A stretch of DNA of 64,000 bases from Acinetobacter sp. WU_MDCI_Axc73 (GTDB lineage: Bacteria; Pseudomonadota; Gammaproteobacteria; Pseudomonadales; Moraxellaceae), in contig NZ_JAHPRO010000004.1 in assembly GCF_025562455.1 (NCBI RefSeq), positions 62,001 to 126,000 of the forward strand, given 5' to 3'. Under the pieces are notes generated by a model. The model saw nothing but the letters and a program-made list of their open reading frames with translations, was not told where the DNA came from and searched no databases. Positions 47,347 through 56,661 of this stretch are shown here, piece after piece (position 1 is the first letter of the stretch; each line of letters opens with the position of its first letter). The translations under genes were made by a program, and so were the position numbers.

Positions 47347-47700
47347 TTAAGACAAGGCAAGTTGTTGATAAGCCGTTTCATCAAAACCGACCAGATAACC
47401 TGTAGAGGTCTGTAAAACAGGACGTTTAATCAAGCTTGGGTGGTCAATTAACGTCTTGATCAAATTTGCATCGCTGCTTAGCGCAAACTGTTGTTCATCA
47501 GCAGACAATTTGCGCCATGTCGTACCTTTTTTATTTAAGATGGTGTCTGCACCAATTTTTTCGAGCCAGACCTTAAGTGTTTCGGCATCAATGCCTTGTT
47601 TTTTATAATCATGAAATTCATAACTTAAGCCTTTTTCATTCAGTGCATCAAAGGCTTTTTTCATGGAGTTGCAATTTTTGATTCCATAAATTTTGAACAT
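47347..47700 (-). CDS. ArsC/YffB-family reductase-like protein
   Basis: The 117-residue protein has the thioredoxin-like ArsC/Spx fold with a single N-terminal cysteine at residue 10 (IKNCNSMKKA) and the conserved KRPVLQT arginine segment. It matches the YffB-type group, which probably acts on glutathione-linked thiols and not arsenate. No arsenic genes are nearby. Confidence 0.88.
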   Translation of the reverse strand: MFKIYGIKNCNSMKKAFDALNEKGLSYEFHDYKKQGIDAETLKVWLEKIGADTILNKKGTTWRKLSADEQQFALSSDANLIKTLIDHPSLIKRPVLQTSTGYLVGFDETAYQQLALS

Positions 47701-47937
47701 ATACTTGAGCTATATCAAAGATAATACTATTAGCCTAACTAAAAAACAGATAAAGCTCTAGTCTATCGACCAATTGAAAAAAGATATTTAGAGCTAACAA
47801 TCTCTAAGTCAATCGAGATGATCGTAGGCGAGTCATAAAACTGACATAATTTTGGGTTACAAATAAGCAAATCAATACAATAATGAAAAATAGAACAATG
47901 TTAAACAGGATTAGCAGTACTATAAAATTTTAAATAT
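47701..47937. other. Intergenic region upstream of the ArsC-like gene
   Basis: The region has no gene. It includes a short inverted repeat TTAGAG/CTCTAA (47788-47807). It probably holds the promoter of the leftward ArsC-like gene, which I cannot place with confidence. Confidence 0.4.
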
Positions 47938-48085
47938 AAAAAAGAGAAAACCCGCATTTAATCATCCTGATCATGCGGGTCTCAGTCCAACGTCCATTGT
48001 CACATCCTTGAATAACCAAACTAGGTTATATTTTCCTTCCTACGGCGTCCTATCCTTTTGTCATCCTGACATGTCCTTGTGCCGT
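47938..48085 (-). ncRNA. Candidate CsrA/RsmA-sequestering small RNA (Rsm/CsrB type)
   Basis: The minus strand from about 48076 to 47961 carries ten GGA motifs in about 115 nt, eight of them AGGA. TGTCAGGATGACA (48069-48057) and ATCAGGATGAT (47971-47961) are perfect small hairpins with GGA in the loop, the form bound by CsrA/RsmA. A hairpin without GGA (ATAACC, six bases, GGTTAT) lies at 48030-48013. An intrinsic terminator follows: ACCCGCAT (47980-47973) pairs with ATGCGGGT (47957-47950), then TTTTCTCTTTTTT. No reading frame fits. The 5' end is estimated from a weak CATTAT -10 box at 48097-48092. The family is inferred from structure alone. Confidence 0.7.
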
Positions 48086-48109
48086 GCAGCTATAATGCGC
48101 TTAAACGGC

Positions 48110-48126
48110 TGTAAGAAAAATATACA
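48110..48126 (-). promoter_or_regulatory. GacA-box-like palindrome upstream of the candidate sRNA
   Basis: Minus-strand TGTATATTTTTCTTACA resembles the GacA activator site TGTAAG-N6-CTTACA. The CTTACA half is perfect; the other half is degenerate and the spacing is one base short. It also sits closer to the presumed -10 box than in pseudomonads, so support is weak. Confidence 0.3.
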
Positions 48127-48183
48127 ATGTCCGCAACAATTGTAGGCAATAAACATTAATTGAGTGTACAAGTGTACTTGTTT

Positions 48184-49005
48184 TTAGCCGATTTTATAGT
48201 CAATAATCACAGGTGCATGGTCGCTAAACCATTGTTCTTTATATACCCAAGCATTGACTGTGCGCTCTTTCCAGTCAGGCGAGCAGGCATGATAATCAAT
48301 ACGCCATCCGACGTTTTTAGCGCGGGCTTGCCCGCGATTTGACCACCAAGAGTACAGTTCTGCTTCTTTTCGAACCTCACGGAATGTATCGACATAGCCT
48401 AAATCATCATAGATATGATCGAGCCATGCACGTTCATGTGGTAAAACGCCAGATGACTTCTGGTTGCCTGACCAGTTTTTAATATCAATCCGTTTATGCA
48501 CGATGTTGTAATCACCACAGACGATGATTGATTTATTTTCATCGCGCCATTGCTTCAAGATCTGAGCATATTTTTCTAAAAATACGTCTTTACGTGCTTG
48601 AGCTTCATCACCAGAAGAGCCTGATGGTAAATATAGTGAGCAGATATAGGCTGACTGATCGAGTCCTAAATCAAATTCAGCAGCAATAAAACGCCCTTGT
48701 GAATCTGCGAGCTCAAAACCTAATCCATCCTGCACAGATTTAAATGGAATACGACTATAAATGGCGGTGCCTGCATAGCCTGCACGTTCGGCAGGAAATA
48801 AATGTGTGTACCAACCCTCAGGCTTAAATTTGTCAGTCCACTGGACATGTGTAATGCGACTCTCTTGCATACACACCACGTCTGCTTCAGACTGTTCTAG
48901 CCATTCAAGCAGCCCTTTAGTCACAGATGAACGTAAGCCATTTACGTTAATTGAAACCACACGTAGAATTTTTACATCACTTGGATAGCGATCCTTTGGT
49001 ATCAT
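48184..49005 (-). CDS. xthA: Exodeoxyribonuclease III
   Basis: XthA is the main AP endonuclease and 3'-phosphodiesterase of base-excision repair. The 273 residues have the EEP-fold motifs: [17 protein letters not shown] (metal-binding Glu), [14 protein letters not shown], and the catalytic SDHAPV near the C-terminus. The frame runs 12 codons upstream to a GTG, but that would invade the pyrE leader. The ATG at 49005 is chosen. It is divergent from pyrE, with 38 bp between start codons. Confidence 0.94.
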   Translation of the reverse strand: MIPKDRYPSDVKILRVVSINVNGLRSSVTKGLLEWLEQSEADVVCMQESRITHVQWTDKFKPEGWYTHLFPAERAGYAGTAIYSRIPFKSVQDGLGFELADSQGRFIAAEFDLGLDQSAYICSLYLPSGSSGDEAQARKDVFLEKYAQILKQWRDENKSIIVCGDYNIVHKRIDIKNWSGNQKSSGVLPHERAWLDHIYDDLGYVDTFREVRKEAELYSWWSNRGQARAKNVGWRIDYHACSPDWKERTVNAWVYKEQWFSDHAPVIIDYKIG

Positions 49006-49043
49006 GCGCAAGTTTGACCTCAATTGATGAATCTGGAGCACCT

Positions 49044-49694
49044 ATGACAACGCCGTCGTCTTTTAACCCGCAAGCCTTTATTGAACTCGCGTTATCACGC
49101 GGTGTGCTTAAATTTGGTGAGTTTACCCTAAAATCAGGACGTGTCAGTCCGTATTTTTTTAACGCAGGTTTGTTAAACGATGGTGAAGCATTATCGCTAT
49201 TAGCTCAAGGCTATGCCGATAAACTTGTACAATGTGAACATGTTGATGTGATTTTTGGTCCCGCTTATAAAGGGATTCCTTTTGTGGCGGCAACTGCGGT
49301 GGCATTGTCTCAGGTACATGGGAAGAGCGTACCTTGGGGTTTTAACCGTAAAGAAGCCAAAGATCATGGTGAAGGTGGTGTGTTGGTCGGGGCTGCGGTA
49401 GCAGGTCAAAAAGTGTGGATCATTGATGATGTGATCACGGCAGGTACTGCGATTCGTGAGGTGGTGACTATTTTAAAAAATGCAGGGGCAACCATTGCAG
49501 GGGTTTTGGTCGCTTTAGACCGTCAGGAACGTGGTCAAGGTGAGTTGTCGGCGATTCAGGAAGTACAAAAAGAGTTGGAAATTCCTGTACATGCGTTGAT
49601 TACCATGAAAGATTTGATGGATTTCTTAGATGCTAAAGGTGAAAAAGAGGCTTTGGCAAATATGGAAGATTATCGTATCAAATATGGTATTTAA
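49044..49694 (+). CDS. pyrE: Orotate phosphoribosyltransferase
   Basis: PyrE joins orotate to PRPP to form OMP in pyrimidine synthesis. The 216 residues contain [16 protein letters not shown] (substrate loop), [10 protein letters not shown], the flexible loop [12 protein letters not shown], and the PRPP signature [16 protein letters not shown]. The frame is open 31 codons upstream into xthA, but the ATG at 49044 follows a GGAG site and gives the family N-terminus. Confidence 0.96.
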   Translation: MTTPSSFNPQAFIELALSRGVLKFGEFTLKSGRVSPYFFNAGLLNDGEALSLLAQGYADKLVQCEHVDVIFGPAYKGIPFVAATAVALSQVHGKSVPWGFNRKEAKDHGEGGVLVGAAVAGQKVWIIDDVITAGTAIREVVTILKNAGATIAGVLVALDRQERGQGELSAIQEVQKELEIPVHALITMKDLMDFLDAKGEKEALANMEDYRIKYGI

Positions 49695-49712
49695 TTTTTT
49701 GAATGCTGGTGG

Positions 49713-49736
49713 AAGGAAGCGAGAGCTTCCTTTTTT
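49713..49736 (+). terminator. Intrinsic terminator of pyrE
   Basis: AAGGAAGC (49713-49720), loop GAGA, and GCTTCCTT (49725-49732), followed by T residues, just after the stop codon. Confidence 0.88.
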
Positions 49737-49828
49737 ATTCAATTTAGTTCATTAATCGTTTTTGTAAATAGTGATTGTAACTTTCTGAATTCGAAATAAA
49801 AAACCTAATTTATCGGTATTTATTAATT

Positions 49829-50062
49829 TTATCCATAGCAAACTTTATGGTTTAATTTAAATAATTGATTTGGAGAGGTGTAAAATGTACGACCATCCAA
49901 ATTTAAATCAACTTCTATACCAGATTCCAGTAAAACTCTTTTACCGACTTCAATTTGTTTAAAACCTTGACGAGTATTTTGCATTTTATTGAGGGGAATT
50001 AATGAAACAATAATTTCAGTGCCATTTTTAGATTTTGCAATTAAATTATTTATTTTTAACAA
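49829..50062 (-). CDS. Small hypothetical protein downstream of the cold-shock gene
   Basis: This 77-residue protein (start TTG at 50062) is not recognised. A good AAGGA site lies 6 bases before the TTG, which supports translation. The sequence is mixed beta-like with a basic N-terminal half and a single cysteine near the end (KVCYG). It follows the csp gene on the same strand by about 100 bp, so co-transcription is possible. Confidence 0.5.
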   Translation of the reverse strand: MLKINNLIAKSKNGTEIIVSLIPLNKMQNTRQGFKQIEVGKRVLLESGIEVDLNLDGRTFYTSPNQLFKLNHKVCYG

Positions 50063-50161
50063 TTTATATCCTTTTTTTTAGAATTTTGAAAACAAAATTT
50101 TAAAGTAATAAAAAATACGTATGAGTACTTTTTATTACTTTATTGTGAAACTATGAATATT

Positions 50162-50377
50162 TTAGATCGCAACAATATTTACAGCCGTTGGTCCTTTTTG
50201 ACCTTGAGCTATACTGAATTCAACTTGCTGACCTTCAACTAAAGTTTTGAAACCTGAGCTCGCGATTTCGCTGAAATGGGCAAAAACGTCTGGACCTGAT
50301 TCTTGTTGAATGAAACCAAAACCTTTAGTTTCGTTAAACCACTTAACAGTACCTTTAACAACAGCTGAGTTTGACAT
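50162..50377 (-). CDS. Cold-shock protein (CspA family)
   Basis: The 71-residue OB-fold protein has both RNA-binding motifs, KGFGFI and VFAHF, and opens [12 protein letters not shown], as in all CspA-like RNA chaperones. Such proteins melt mRNA structure on cold shock or during normal growth. Its predicted promoter at 50542-50569 implies a leader of about 158 nt, as is usual for cold-regulated csp genes, but no cold box is proven. Confidence 0.96.
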   Translation of the reverse strand: MSNSAVVKGTVKWFNETKGFGFIQQESGPDVFAHFSEIASSGFKTLVEGQQVEFSIAQGQKGPTAVNIVAI

Positions 50378-51011
50378 AATATATCCTACTGATTTTTAAA
50401 AAATTTAGTCGTTTTACTGACCGATTATAACTTTGAAATAATAAAGTATGAGACTTAAATCTAAACAACGAAGGATTATGACTAAAACTGCGATACTTAA
50501 GGAAGATCTACCGAAACAAAACTTTTTTTCTAGTTGAACTGACTATACACTAAAAAAAGAAATAATCAAGTTTTTAAATATACATATTTGTTTTTTTTAT
50601 AAATATCATTCATTTTTATGAAAAAGAACTTCATTCGATAACATGTTTTTTTACAGTATGATTTCTACTCAATCCATCTAAACTACTCGAATGACTTTTT
50701 AATCCATTTAATCAATAGACTTCTTGATTTAATCTAAGGTAACGACTGTATTCATAGTCCATGGGCTACGAATTCCGCATCTAAGTTCCAGCTAGAAATT
50801 CTAGATTTCTCCAAAGTGAAATGTCTGCTTTTAGGGTATACAGTTTTGTAGTTGCTTCAACGAACAGTTTGAGTTGATGATGCCCATGTCGGATAAAATT
50901 CTTATTTCAAGAATGCACTAGCGCAAGCTCTACTTATTCACTCAAATACTAAACGTCACACTCAAAGCTCGTTTATAATCAATCCAATTGAAAATAAAGA
51001 GTGAACTGGTG
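50378..51011. other. Long intergenic region between csp and gshB
   Basis: The left 190 bp are the csp leader and promoter. The remainder (about 50570-51011) has no gene and no recognised RNA. It contains the 13-bp palindrome CTAGAAATTCTAG at 50792-50804 and, at 50974-50979, a TATAAT box without a matching -35 that may serve gshB. Confidence 0.5.
50542..50569 (-). promoter_or_regulatory. Predicted promoter of the cold-shock gene
   Basis: On the minus strand TTGATT (50569-50564), a 16-bp spacer and TATAGT (50547-50542) fit a sigma-70 promoter. Transcription would begin near 50535, leaving a long untranslated leader before the ATG at 50377. Confidence 0.5.
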
Positions 51012-51950
51012 ATGCGTGTACTTGTCGTGATGGATCCAATTGAAACGGTGAATCTCAAGAAAGATTCTACGATGGCGATGTTATGGGCAGCCAGCCGTCG
51101 CGGACATGAATTGGGCTATGCATTACAGCACGATTTATATATCGATCAAGGCAAAGCCTTTGGTCTGATCTCACCCCTTAAAGTTTTTGAGGATTACAGC
51201 CATTATTATGAGCTAGGCGAGAAGCGTAAAGAATCATTGGCTGATTATGATGTGGTATTGATGCGTAAAGACCCGCCATTTGATATGAACTTTGTTTACA
51301 CCACCTATATTTTAGAACAAGCAGAACGTGAAGGCGCGTGGATTATTAATAAACCCCAATCACTACGTGACTGTAACGAAAAGCTGTTTGCTACGCAGTT
51401 TCCAGAGTTACAGGTGCCTACTTTAGTGACATCACAACAAAGTCTGATTCGTGAATTTATCAAAGAGCATGGTGATGTTATTGTAAAACCACTGGATGGT
51501 ATGGGCGGTATGGGTATTTTTCGGTTATACCAAGATGGCGTAAATATTGGTTCAACATTGGAAATGTTGACCGAAATGGGCACACGTCCAATCATGGCAC
51601 AGCGTTATATTCCAGAAATCGTCGATGGCGATAAACGCATTTTGATGGTGAATGGTGAGCCAATTGCATATTGTCTGGCACGTATTCCGCAAAATGGTGA
51701 AGTACGTGGCAACTTGGCTGCTGGCGGTTTGGGCGAAGCACGTCCACTGACAGAAAATGACAAAATGATTGCTGCCAAGGTCGGACCATTCCTACGTGAA
51801 AAGGGCTTGGTATTTGTTGGGCTGGATGTGATTGGTAATTATGTCACTGAAATTAATGTGACTAGTCCAACCTGTATCCGCGAAATTGATGCGCAATATG
51901 GCACGTCGATTGCCGATCATTTATTTGATGTGCTAGAAACAGGTCGTTAA
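51012..51950 (+). CDS. gshB: Glutathione synthetase
   Basis: GshB adds glycine to gamma-glutamylcysteine to finish glutathione. The 312 residues start MRVLVVMDPIETVNLKKDST, the family N-terminus, and hold the ATP-grasp loop KPLDGMGGMGIFRL and the ending EINVTSPTCIREID. An in-frame codon eight residues upstream opens the frame, but the ATG at 51012 matches the family. Its partner gshA lies at 24437. It stands before the wall/division genes, separated by 248 bp. Confidence 0.96.
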   Translation: MRVLVVMDPIETVNLKKDSTMAMLWAASRRGHELGYALQHDLYIDQGKAFGLISPLKVFEDYSHYYELGEKRKESLADYDVVLMRKDPPFDMNFVYTTYILEQAEREGAWIINKPQSLRDCNEKLFATQFPELQVPTLVTSQQSLIREFIKEHGDVIVKPLDGMGGMGIFRLYQDGVNIGSTLEMLTEMGTRPIMAQRYIPEIVDGDKRILMVNGEPIAYCLARIPQNGEVRGNLAAGGLGEARPLTENDKMIAAKVGPFLREKGLVFVGLDVIGNYVTEINVTSPTCIREIDAQYGTSIADHLFDVLETGR

Positions 51951-52198
51951 TTATCTCAAAATCAAGATGATATTCGGAATGGGCTTTCGAATATCATCAA
52001 TTTTGATCTAAAAGATTTATCAATTTGTATCTATTCTCATTTGCCATATCGTCAAAATGAAAACAAGGTAAAAAAGCTGCGCTTTATGTTGCAAACACGT
52101 GAAATTTGCTTTCCGTTCTGTTTGCTTTAGGATTAAAATGGATCGCTAAAATAATAGATGTGATTTCCCTATTTTCTTTTGAGTTGAAGAATTACACC

Positions 52199-53296
52199 GT
52201 GACCGATTCACCACAGCACAAATCTAAACATGTCATGATGATGGCGGCCGGTACGGGCGGTCATGTATTTCCAGCATTGGCCGTAGCCAAAGAACTACAA
52301 CAACAAGGTTGTCAGGTCTCTTGGCTCGCCACACCAGCAGGCATGGAAAATCGCTTGCTTAAACATCAAAATATTCCGCTTTATCAAATTGATATCCAAG
52401 GTGTACGCGGTAATGGTGCGGTACGCAAATTATTGGCTCCATTTAAAATTTTAAAAGCCACCTTGAGCGCGATGCGCTATATGAAACAACTCAAAATCGA
52501 TGCGGTCGCAGGCTTTGGCGGTTATGTGGCAGGGCCGGGTGGTTTGGCAGCGCGTATTTTGGGGATTCCTATCTTGATTCATGAGCAAAATGCCGTGGCT
52601 GGTTTTACCAATTCACAACTATCGCGTATTGCCAGCAAAGTGTGTGAAGCTTTTCCAAACACCTTTCCTGCCAGTGAAAAAGTGGTTACTACAGGCAATC
52701 CTGTACGTAAGGAAATTGCAGAAATCCTTAGCCCAAAATGGCGTTATGACACCCGAGCGCAAGACAATCAACCCTTAAATATTCTAATTGTGGGTGGTTC
52801 ATTGGGTGCGCAGGCCTTAAATGAGCGCTTGCCAGAAGCATTAAAAAAATTAGATCTTCCTTTGAATGTCTTTCATCAATGTGGTCAAAAACAGCTGGAT
52901 GAAACTACAGCACGTTATGCTGATGCACCTGCACATTTAACCGCGAAAGTCATGCCGTTTATCGAAGATATGGCAAAAGCGTATAGCGATGCAGATTTAA
53001 TTATTTGTCGTGCAGGGGCTTTGACCGTGACTGAGGTCGCGACCGCAGGTGTGGCTGCCGTTTTTGTACCACTGCCGATTGCTGTAGATGATCATCAGAC
53101 TGCCAATGCCAAGTTTCTGGCAAATATTGGTGCGGCAAAGATTTGCCAGCAATCTAGCATGACACCTGAATATTTACATACTCTTTTGAGCGGATTGATG
53201 AATCGTCAGTTATTGTCTGAAATGGCAGTCAAGGCGCGTCAACACGCTCAACCTCAAGCGACTCAAACCGTCGCTGATCTTATTCAAGCTTTATAA
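52199..53296 (+). CDS. murG: UDP-GlcNAc:lipid I N-acetylglucosaminyltransferase
   Basis: MurG adds GlcNAc to lipid I to form lipid II at the inner face of the membrane. The 365 residues begin [10 protein letters not shown] and contain [37 protein letters not shown] and the acceptor-side [13 protein letters not shown]. The start is GTG at 52199. The frame is open 31 codons upstream, but that extension is not part of the family. It is the first of the contiguous murG-murC-ddl-ftsQ-ftsA-ftsZ run. Confidence 0.96.
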   Translation: MTDSPQHKSKHVMMMAAGTGGHVFPALAVAKELQQQGCQVSWLATPAGMENRLLKHQNIPLYQIDIQGVRGNGAVRKLLAPFKILKATLSAMRYMKQLKIDAVAGFGGYVAGPGGLAARILGIPILIHEQNAVAGFTNSQLSRIASKVCEAFPNTFPASEKVVTTGNPVRKEIAEILSPKWRYDTRAQDNQPLNILIVGGSLGAQALNERLPEALKKLDLPLNVFHQCGQKQLDETTARYADAPAHLTAKVMPFIEDMAKAYSDADLIICRAGALTVTEVATAGVAAVFVPLPIAVDDHQTANAKFLANIGAAKICQQSSMTPEYLHTLLSGLMNRQLLSEMAVKARQHAQPQATQTVADLIQAL

Positions 53297-53309
53297 TTTC
53301 GAGTTCGCT

Positions 53310-54758
53310 ATGTCACCATCAACACCAGCTGATCAGGCTAAAAAATTGATTAAAGTCCCAGAAATGCGCCGCATCAAACACATTCATTTTGTGGGCATTG
53401 GTGGTGCGGGTATGTGTGGTATCGCCGAAGTACTCAAAAATCAGGGCTATAAAGTTTCGGGTTCGGATATTAAAGCCTCAAATACCACGGCTCAGTTAGA
53501 AGAAAAGGGGATTAAGGTTTATATCGGACACACGGCGGATAATATTCAAAATGCCAATGTTTTAGTGGTGTCGACCGCAATTGATCCTGAAAATCCAGAA
53601 GTAAAGGCCGCGATTGAAAGCCGAACTCCAGTAGTACGTCGTGCTGAAATGCTCGGTGAGTTGATGCGTTATCGTCATGGTATTGCGGTTGCAGGTACAC
53701 ATGGCAAAACCACAACTACCAGTTTACTGACAACGATGTTGGCTGAAGAAAATCTTGATCCGACTTATGTCATAGGCGGTTTATTAAATCGTACAGGCGT
53801 GAATGCAGCCTTAGGTGCGAGCCGATTTATCGTTGCTGAGGCGGATGAATCGGATGCTTCATTTTTATATCTTGAGCCAATGGCTGCGATTGTCACCAAT
53901 ATCGATGCTGATCATATGGACACTTATGGTGGTAGTTTCGACACGTTAAAAGATACTTTTGTGCAGTTTTTGCATAAATTGCCGTTTTATGGTTTGGCTG
54001 TTGTATGTGGTGATGATGCCAATATTCGTGAAATTTTGCCGCGCATTGGTCGTCCTGTTTTGACCTATGGTTTTGAAGAGCATAATGATATTCGAGCGGT
54101 TGATGTTGAACAGGATGGTATGCGCTCACATTTTACCGTACTCCGTAAAGACCGTGAACCATTACGTTTAACGATTAATCAGCCAGGTTTACACAATGTT
54201 TTAAATGCGCTTGCGGCGATTGGCGTAGCGACTGATGAAGGGGTGTCGGATGCTGCTATTAGCCGTGCGCTAGAAGGCTTTAGTGGTGTGGGGCGTCGTT
54301 TTCAGGTTCAGGGTGAGTTTGAGCTGGGCGAAGGTAATATCAAACTGGTGGATGATTATGGACATCATCCTAAAGAGGTTGAAGCGACCATTAAAGCAGC
54401 ACGTCAAAGTCATCCAGACCGTCGTTTGGTGATGATGTTCCAGCCGCATCGTTTTAGTCGTACCCGTGACTGTTTTGATGATTTTGTCGATGTGTTGTCA
54501 CAAGTGGATCAACTGTTATTACTAGAAGTTTATCCTGCGGGTGAAAAACCGATTGTGGGTGCGGATAGTCGCTCACTGGCGCGTAGTATCCGCTTACGGG
54601 GTGAGGTAGAACCAATTTTGGTTGATCCTGTAGAAGGTAACCTACAAAACGTGATACAAAAAGTGTTACAACCGAATGACTTGTTATTAACACAGGGTGC
54701 AGGTAACGTGGGAGCAATTTCAATCGAACTGGCTCAGCATCATTTGTATTTAAAATAA
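53310..54758 (+). CDS. murC: UDP-N-acetylmuramate--L-alanine ligase
   Basis: MurC attaches L-alanine to UDP-MurNAc. The 482 residues contain the N-terminal Rossmann loop [13 protein letters not shown], the ATP-binding [23 protein letters not shown], and [10 protein letters not shown]. It is 13 bp after murG and 51 bp before ddl. Confidence 0.97.
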   Translation: MSPSTPADQAKKLIKVPEMRRIKHIHFVGIGGAGMCGIAEVLKNQGYKVSGSDIKASNTTAQLEEKGIKVYIGHTADNIQNANVLVVSTAIDPENPEVKAAIESRTPVVRRAEMLGELMRYRHGIAVAGTHGKTTTTSLLTTMLAEENLDPTYVIGGLLNRTGVNAALGASRFIVAEADESDASFLYLEPMAAIVTNIDADHMDTYGGSFDTLKDTFVQFLHKLPFYGLAVVCGDDANIREILPRIGRPVLTYGFEEHNDIRAVDVEQDGMRSHFTVLRKDREPLRLTINQPGLHNVLNALAAIGVATDEGVSDAAISRALEGFSGVGRRFQVQGEFELGEGNIKLVDDYGHHPKEVEATIKAARQSHPDRRLVMMFQPHRFSRTRDCFDDFVDVLSQVDQLLLLEVYPAGEKPIVGADSRSLARSIRLRGEVEPILVDPVEGNLQNVIQKVLQPNDLLLTQGAGNVGAISIELAQHHLYLK

Positions 54759-54809
54759 TGCGGTTCATCCCTTTTCAATATTGTGCTTTAAAAGTTTAAG
54801 GATATAAAC

Positions 54810-55739
54810 GTGTCAAATGCTTCAAAATTCGGCAAAGTTGCCGTGTTGTTCGGTGGAAAATCGGCTGAACGTGAGGTCTCTTTAGATAGTGGCAACGCGG
54901 TACTTGAAGCCTTGTTGCGTTCAGGTGTACAAGCAGAAGCATTTGACCCTAAACATCGCAGTGTTACTGAGTTGGTGAATTATGACCGCGCTTTCATTGT
55001 GCTCCATGGTCGTGGCGGTGAAGATGGGCAAATTCAGGGAACACTGGAATGGTTAGATGTGCCCTACACAGGTACAGGTGTTCAGGGTTCAGCCATTGGT
55101 ATGGATAAAATCAAGACCAAGCAAATCTGGCAAGGGACAGATTTACCGACAGCCCCGTATCGTATTGTCAACAAAGATTCAAATATTGATGAGCTTGTAG
55201 AAAGCTTAGGATTACCCGTCATTATCAAACCAGTCCATGAAGGTTCCAGTATTGGGATGAGTAAGGTCGAGAAGAAAGAAGACTTTGCTGAGGCGATTGC
55301 CAAAGCCACTGAACATGATGCGATTGTGATGGCAGAAAAGTGGATTACGGGTTGTGAATACACCATTGTGGTATTAAATGGTGAGGCGTTGCCTGTGATT
55401 CGACTGGAGCCTCCTAGAGATGTGGCATTTTACGATTATGATGCCAAATACCAACGCAATGATGTGCAATATGGTATTCCTTCAGGTCTTAGTGAGTCAG
55501 ATGAAAAGCAATTACAACAATTGACCTTACGTGCCTTTCAGGCGGTAGGAGCGAGTGGTTGGGGGCGTATCGATGCTATGCAGGATGAACAGGGTAACTT
55601 TTGGTTATTAGAAATTAACACAGTTCCGGGCATGACCAGTCATTCATTGGTTCCTAAAGCTGCCAAAGCGGTTGGACTTGGGTTTGATGAGTTATGTGTT
55701 GCGATTTTAGAACAAACGCTTCAAGGTACGGCTCACTAA
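54810..55739 (+). CDS. ddl: D-alanine--D-alanine ligase
   Basis: Ddl makes the D-Ala-D-Ala dipeptide for peptidoglycan stems. The 309-residue ATP-grasp protein has VLFGGKSAEREVSLDSG at the N-terminus, HGRGGEDGQIQG, the ATP-binding HEGSSIGMSK, and EINTVPGMTSHSLVPKA. The start is GTG with an AAGGAT site. FtsQ follows after only 3 bp. Confidence 0.97.
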   Translation: MSNASKFGKVAVLFGGKSAEREVSLDSGNAVLEALLRSGVQAEAFDPKHRSVTELVNYDRAFIVLHGRGGEDGQIQGTLEWLDVPYTGTGVQGSAIGMDKIKTKQIWQGTDLPTAPYRIVNKDSNIDELVESLGLPVIIKPVHEGSSIGMSKVEKKEDFAEAIAKATEHDAIVMAEKWITGCEYTIVVLNGEALPVIRLEPPRDVAFYDYDAKYQRNDVQYGIPSGLSESDEKQLQQLTLRAFQAVGASGWGRIDAMQDEQGNFWLLEINTVPGMTSHSLVPKAAKAVGLGFDELCVAILEQTLQGTAH

Positions 55740-55742
55740 CTT

Positions 55743-56597
55743 ATGGCTCAACTTCCAGCATCCATGCGCCGTCGTCGTGCGGCCATTACTTCCATCCACG
55801 AAAAACCGCCTTCGCCTAAGCAAAAGTTAGTCAATGCCGGTGGATGGCTATTATTGCTGGTCGCATTTGTAGTGCTCGGTTTAGGCATCTTTGGCTTATA
55901 TAAAGTTATTACTGATGCCAAAATTGCTGAATTGAGTGTCGTTGGTACTCGGTCGACAACAGAACAACAACAACTCATTCAACACATTCAGCCTATTGTT
56001 AAAGATAATTACTTTACTTCGGATCTCGAACAAGTCCGTGATAAAGCGCTTGAGATCTCATGGGTAGATCGTGTGGTTGTATCTCGTGCTTGGCCCAATA
56101 GTATTCGCGTTCGTGTATTACCACGTCATGCGATTGCGCGTTGGGGTACTGGGCGGTTGTTGAGTGATGGCGGAGATGTATTTAGCGAAGCTGATCCGCA
56201 AAATCACCCAAATTTGCCGATGTTGCATGGCCCGCTCAGTCAATCCAAAGCCATGATGCGTCGTTATAACGAAATTAACCAGTTATTTCATCCCGTCAAT
56301 CTAAGGTTAAAAGAGTTATATTTAACTGAACGAATGACTTGGTTTATGCAGTTTGATTCAGGTTTACGGGTCATTGTGGATCAGGATCAAACGATGAGTA
56401 AGTTGCAGCGCTTGAGTCATCTTGCACAAACTGACTTAAAACCTGTGTGGTCAAAAATATCTGCTATTGATTTAAGATACCGAAATGGATTATCACTACA
56501 ATGGAAGAATGCTGTACCACCGAAAATTGTAAATGGTCAGTTTGTTGTAACCAATGATGACACAAATGTTGCAGGTGGAATAACCACAAAGCCATAA
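55743..56597 (+). CDS. ftsQ: Cell division protein FtsQ
   Basis: FtsQ is a bitopic divisome protein that links early and late division proteins. The 284 residues have a basic cytoplasmic N-terminus (SMRRRRAAITS), a membrane helix at about 33-54, a POTRA domain from about 60 to 130 with IQPIVKDNYFTSDLEQVRD, and a periplasmic beta domain with LDGLRVIVD-like sequence (FDSGLRVIVDQDQ). It is joined tightly to ddl. Confidence 0.95.
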   Translation: MAQLPASMRRRRAAITSIHEKPPSPKQKLVNAGGWLLLLVAFVVLGLGIFGLYKVITDAKIAELSVVGTRSTTEQQQLIQHIQPIVKDNYFTSDLEQVRDKALEISWVDRVVVSRAWPNSIRVRVLPRHAIARWGTGRLLSDGGDVFSEADPQNHPNLPMLHGPLSQSKAMMRRYNEINQLFHPVNLRLKELYLTERMTWFMQFDSGLRVIVDQDQTMSKLQRLSHLAQTDLKPVWSKISAIDLRYRNGLSLQWKNAVPPKIVNGQFVVTNDDTNVAGGITTKP

Positions 56598-56661
56598 TAT
56601 GTGGTTTTAAAATAACAGGCATTTTTGCCCATACTAAATAACGAACAAGTGGTAGTGAGTA

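Noticed and set aside
47347..47700. Arsenate reductase for arsenic resistance
   Set aside because: The protein has the single-cysteine YffB/Spx pattern and no ars genes are nearby, so an arsenic role is not supported.
48110..48126. Firm call of a GacA binding site
   Set aside because: One half-site is degenerate, the spacing is off by one, and the distance to the promoter is unusual. It is kept only as a weak candidate.
48951..49041. Longer xthA and pyrE proteins extending through each other's start region
   Set aside because: The extensions add non-family residues and would overlap. The ATGs at 49005 and 49044 fit family N-termini, and pyrE has a GGAG site.
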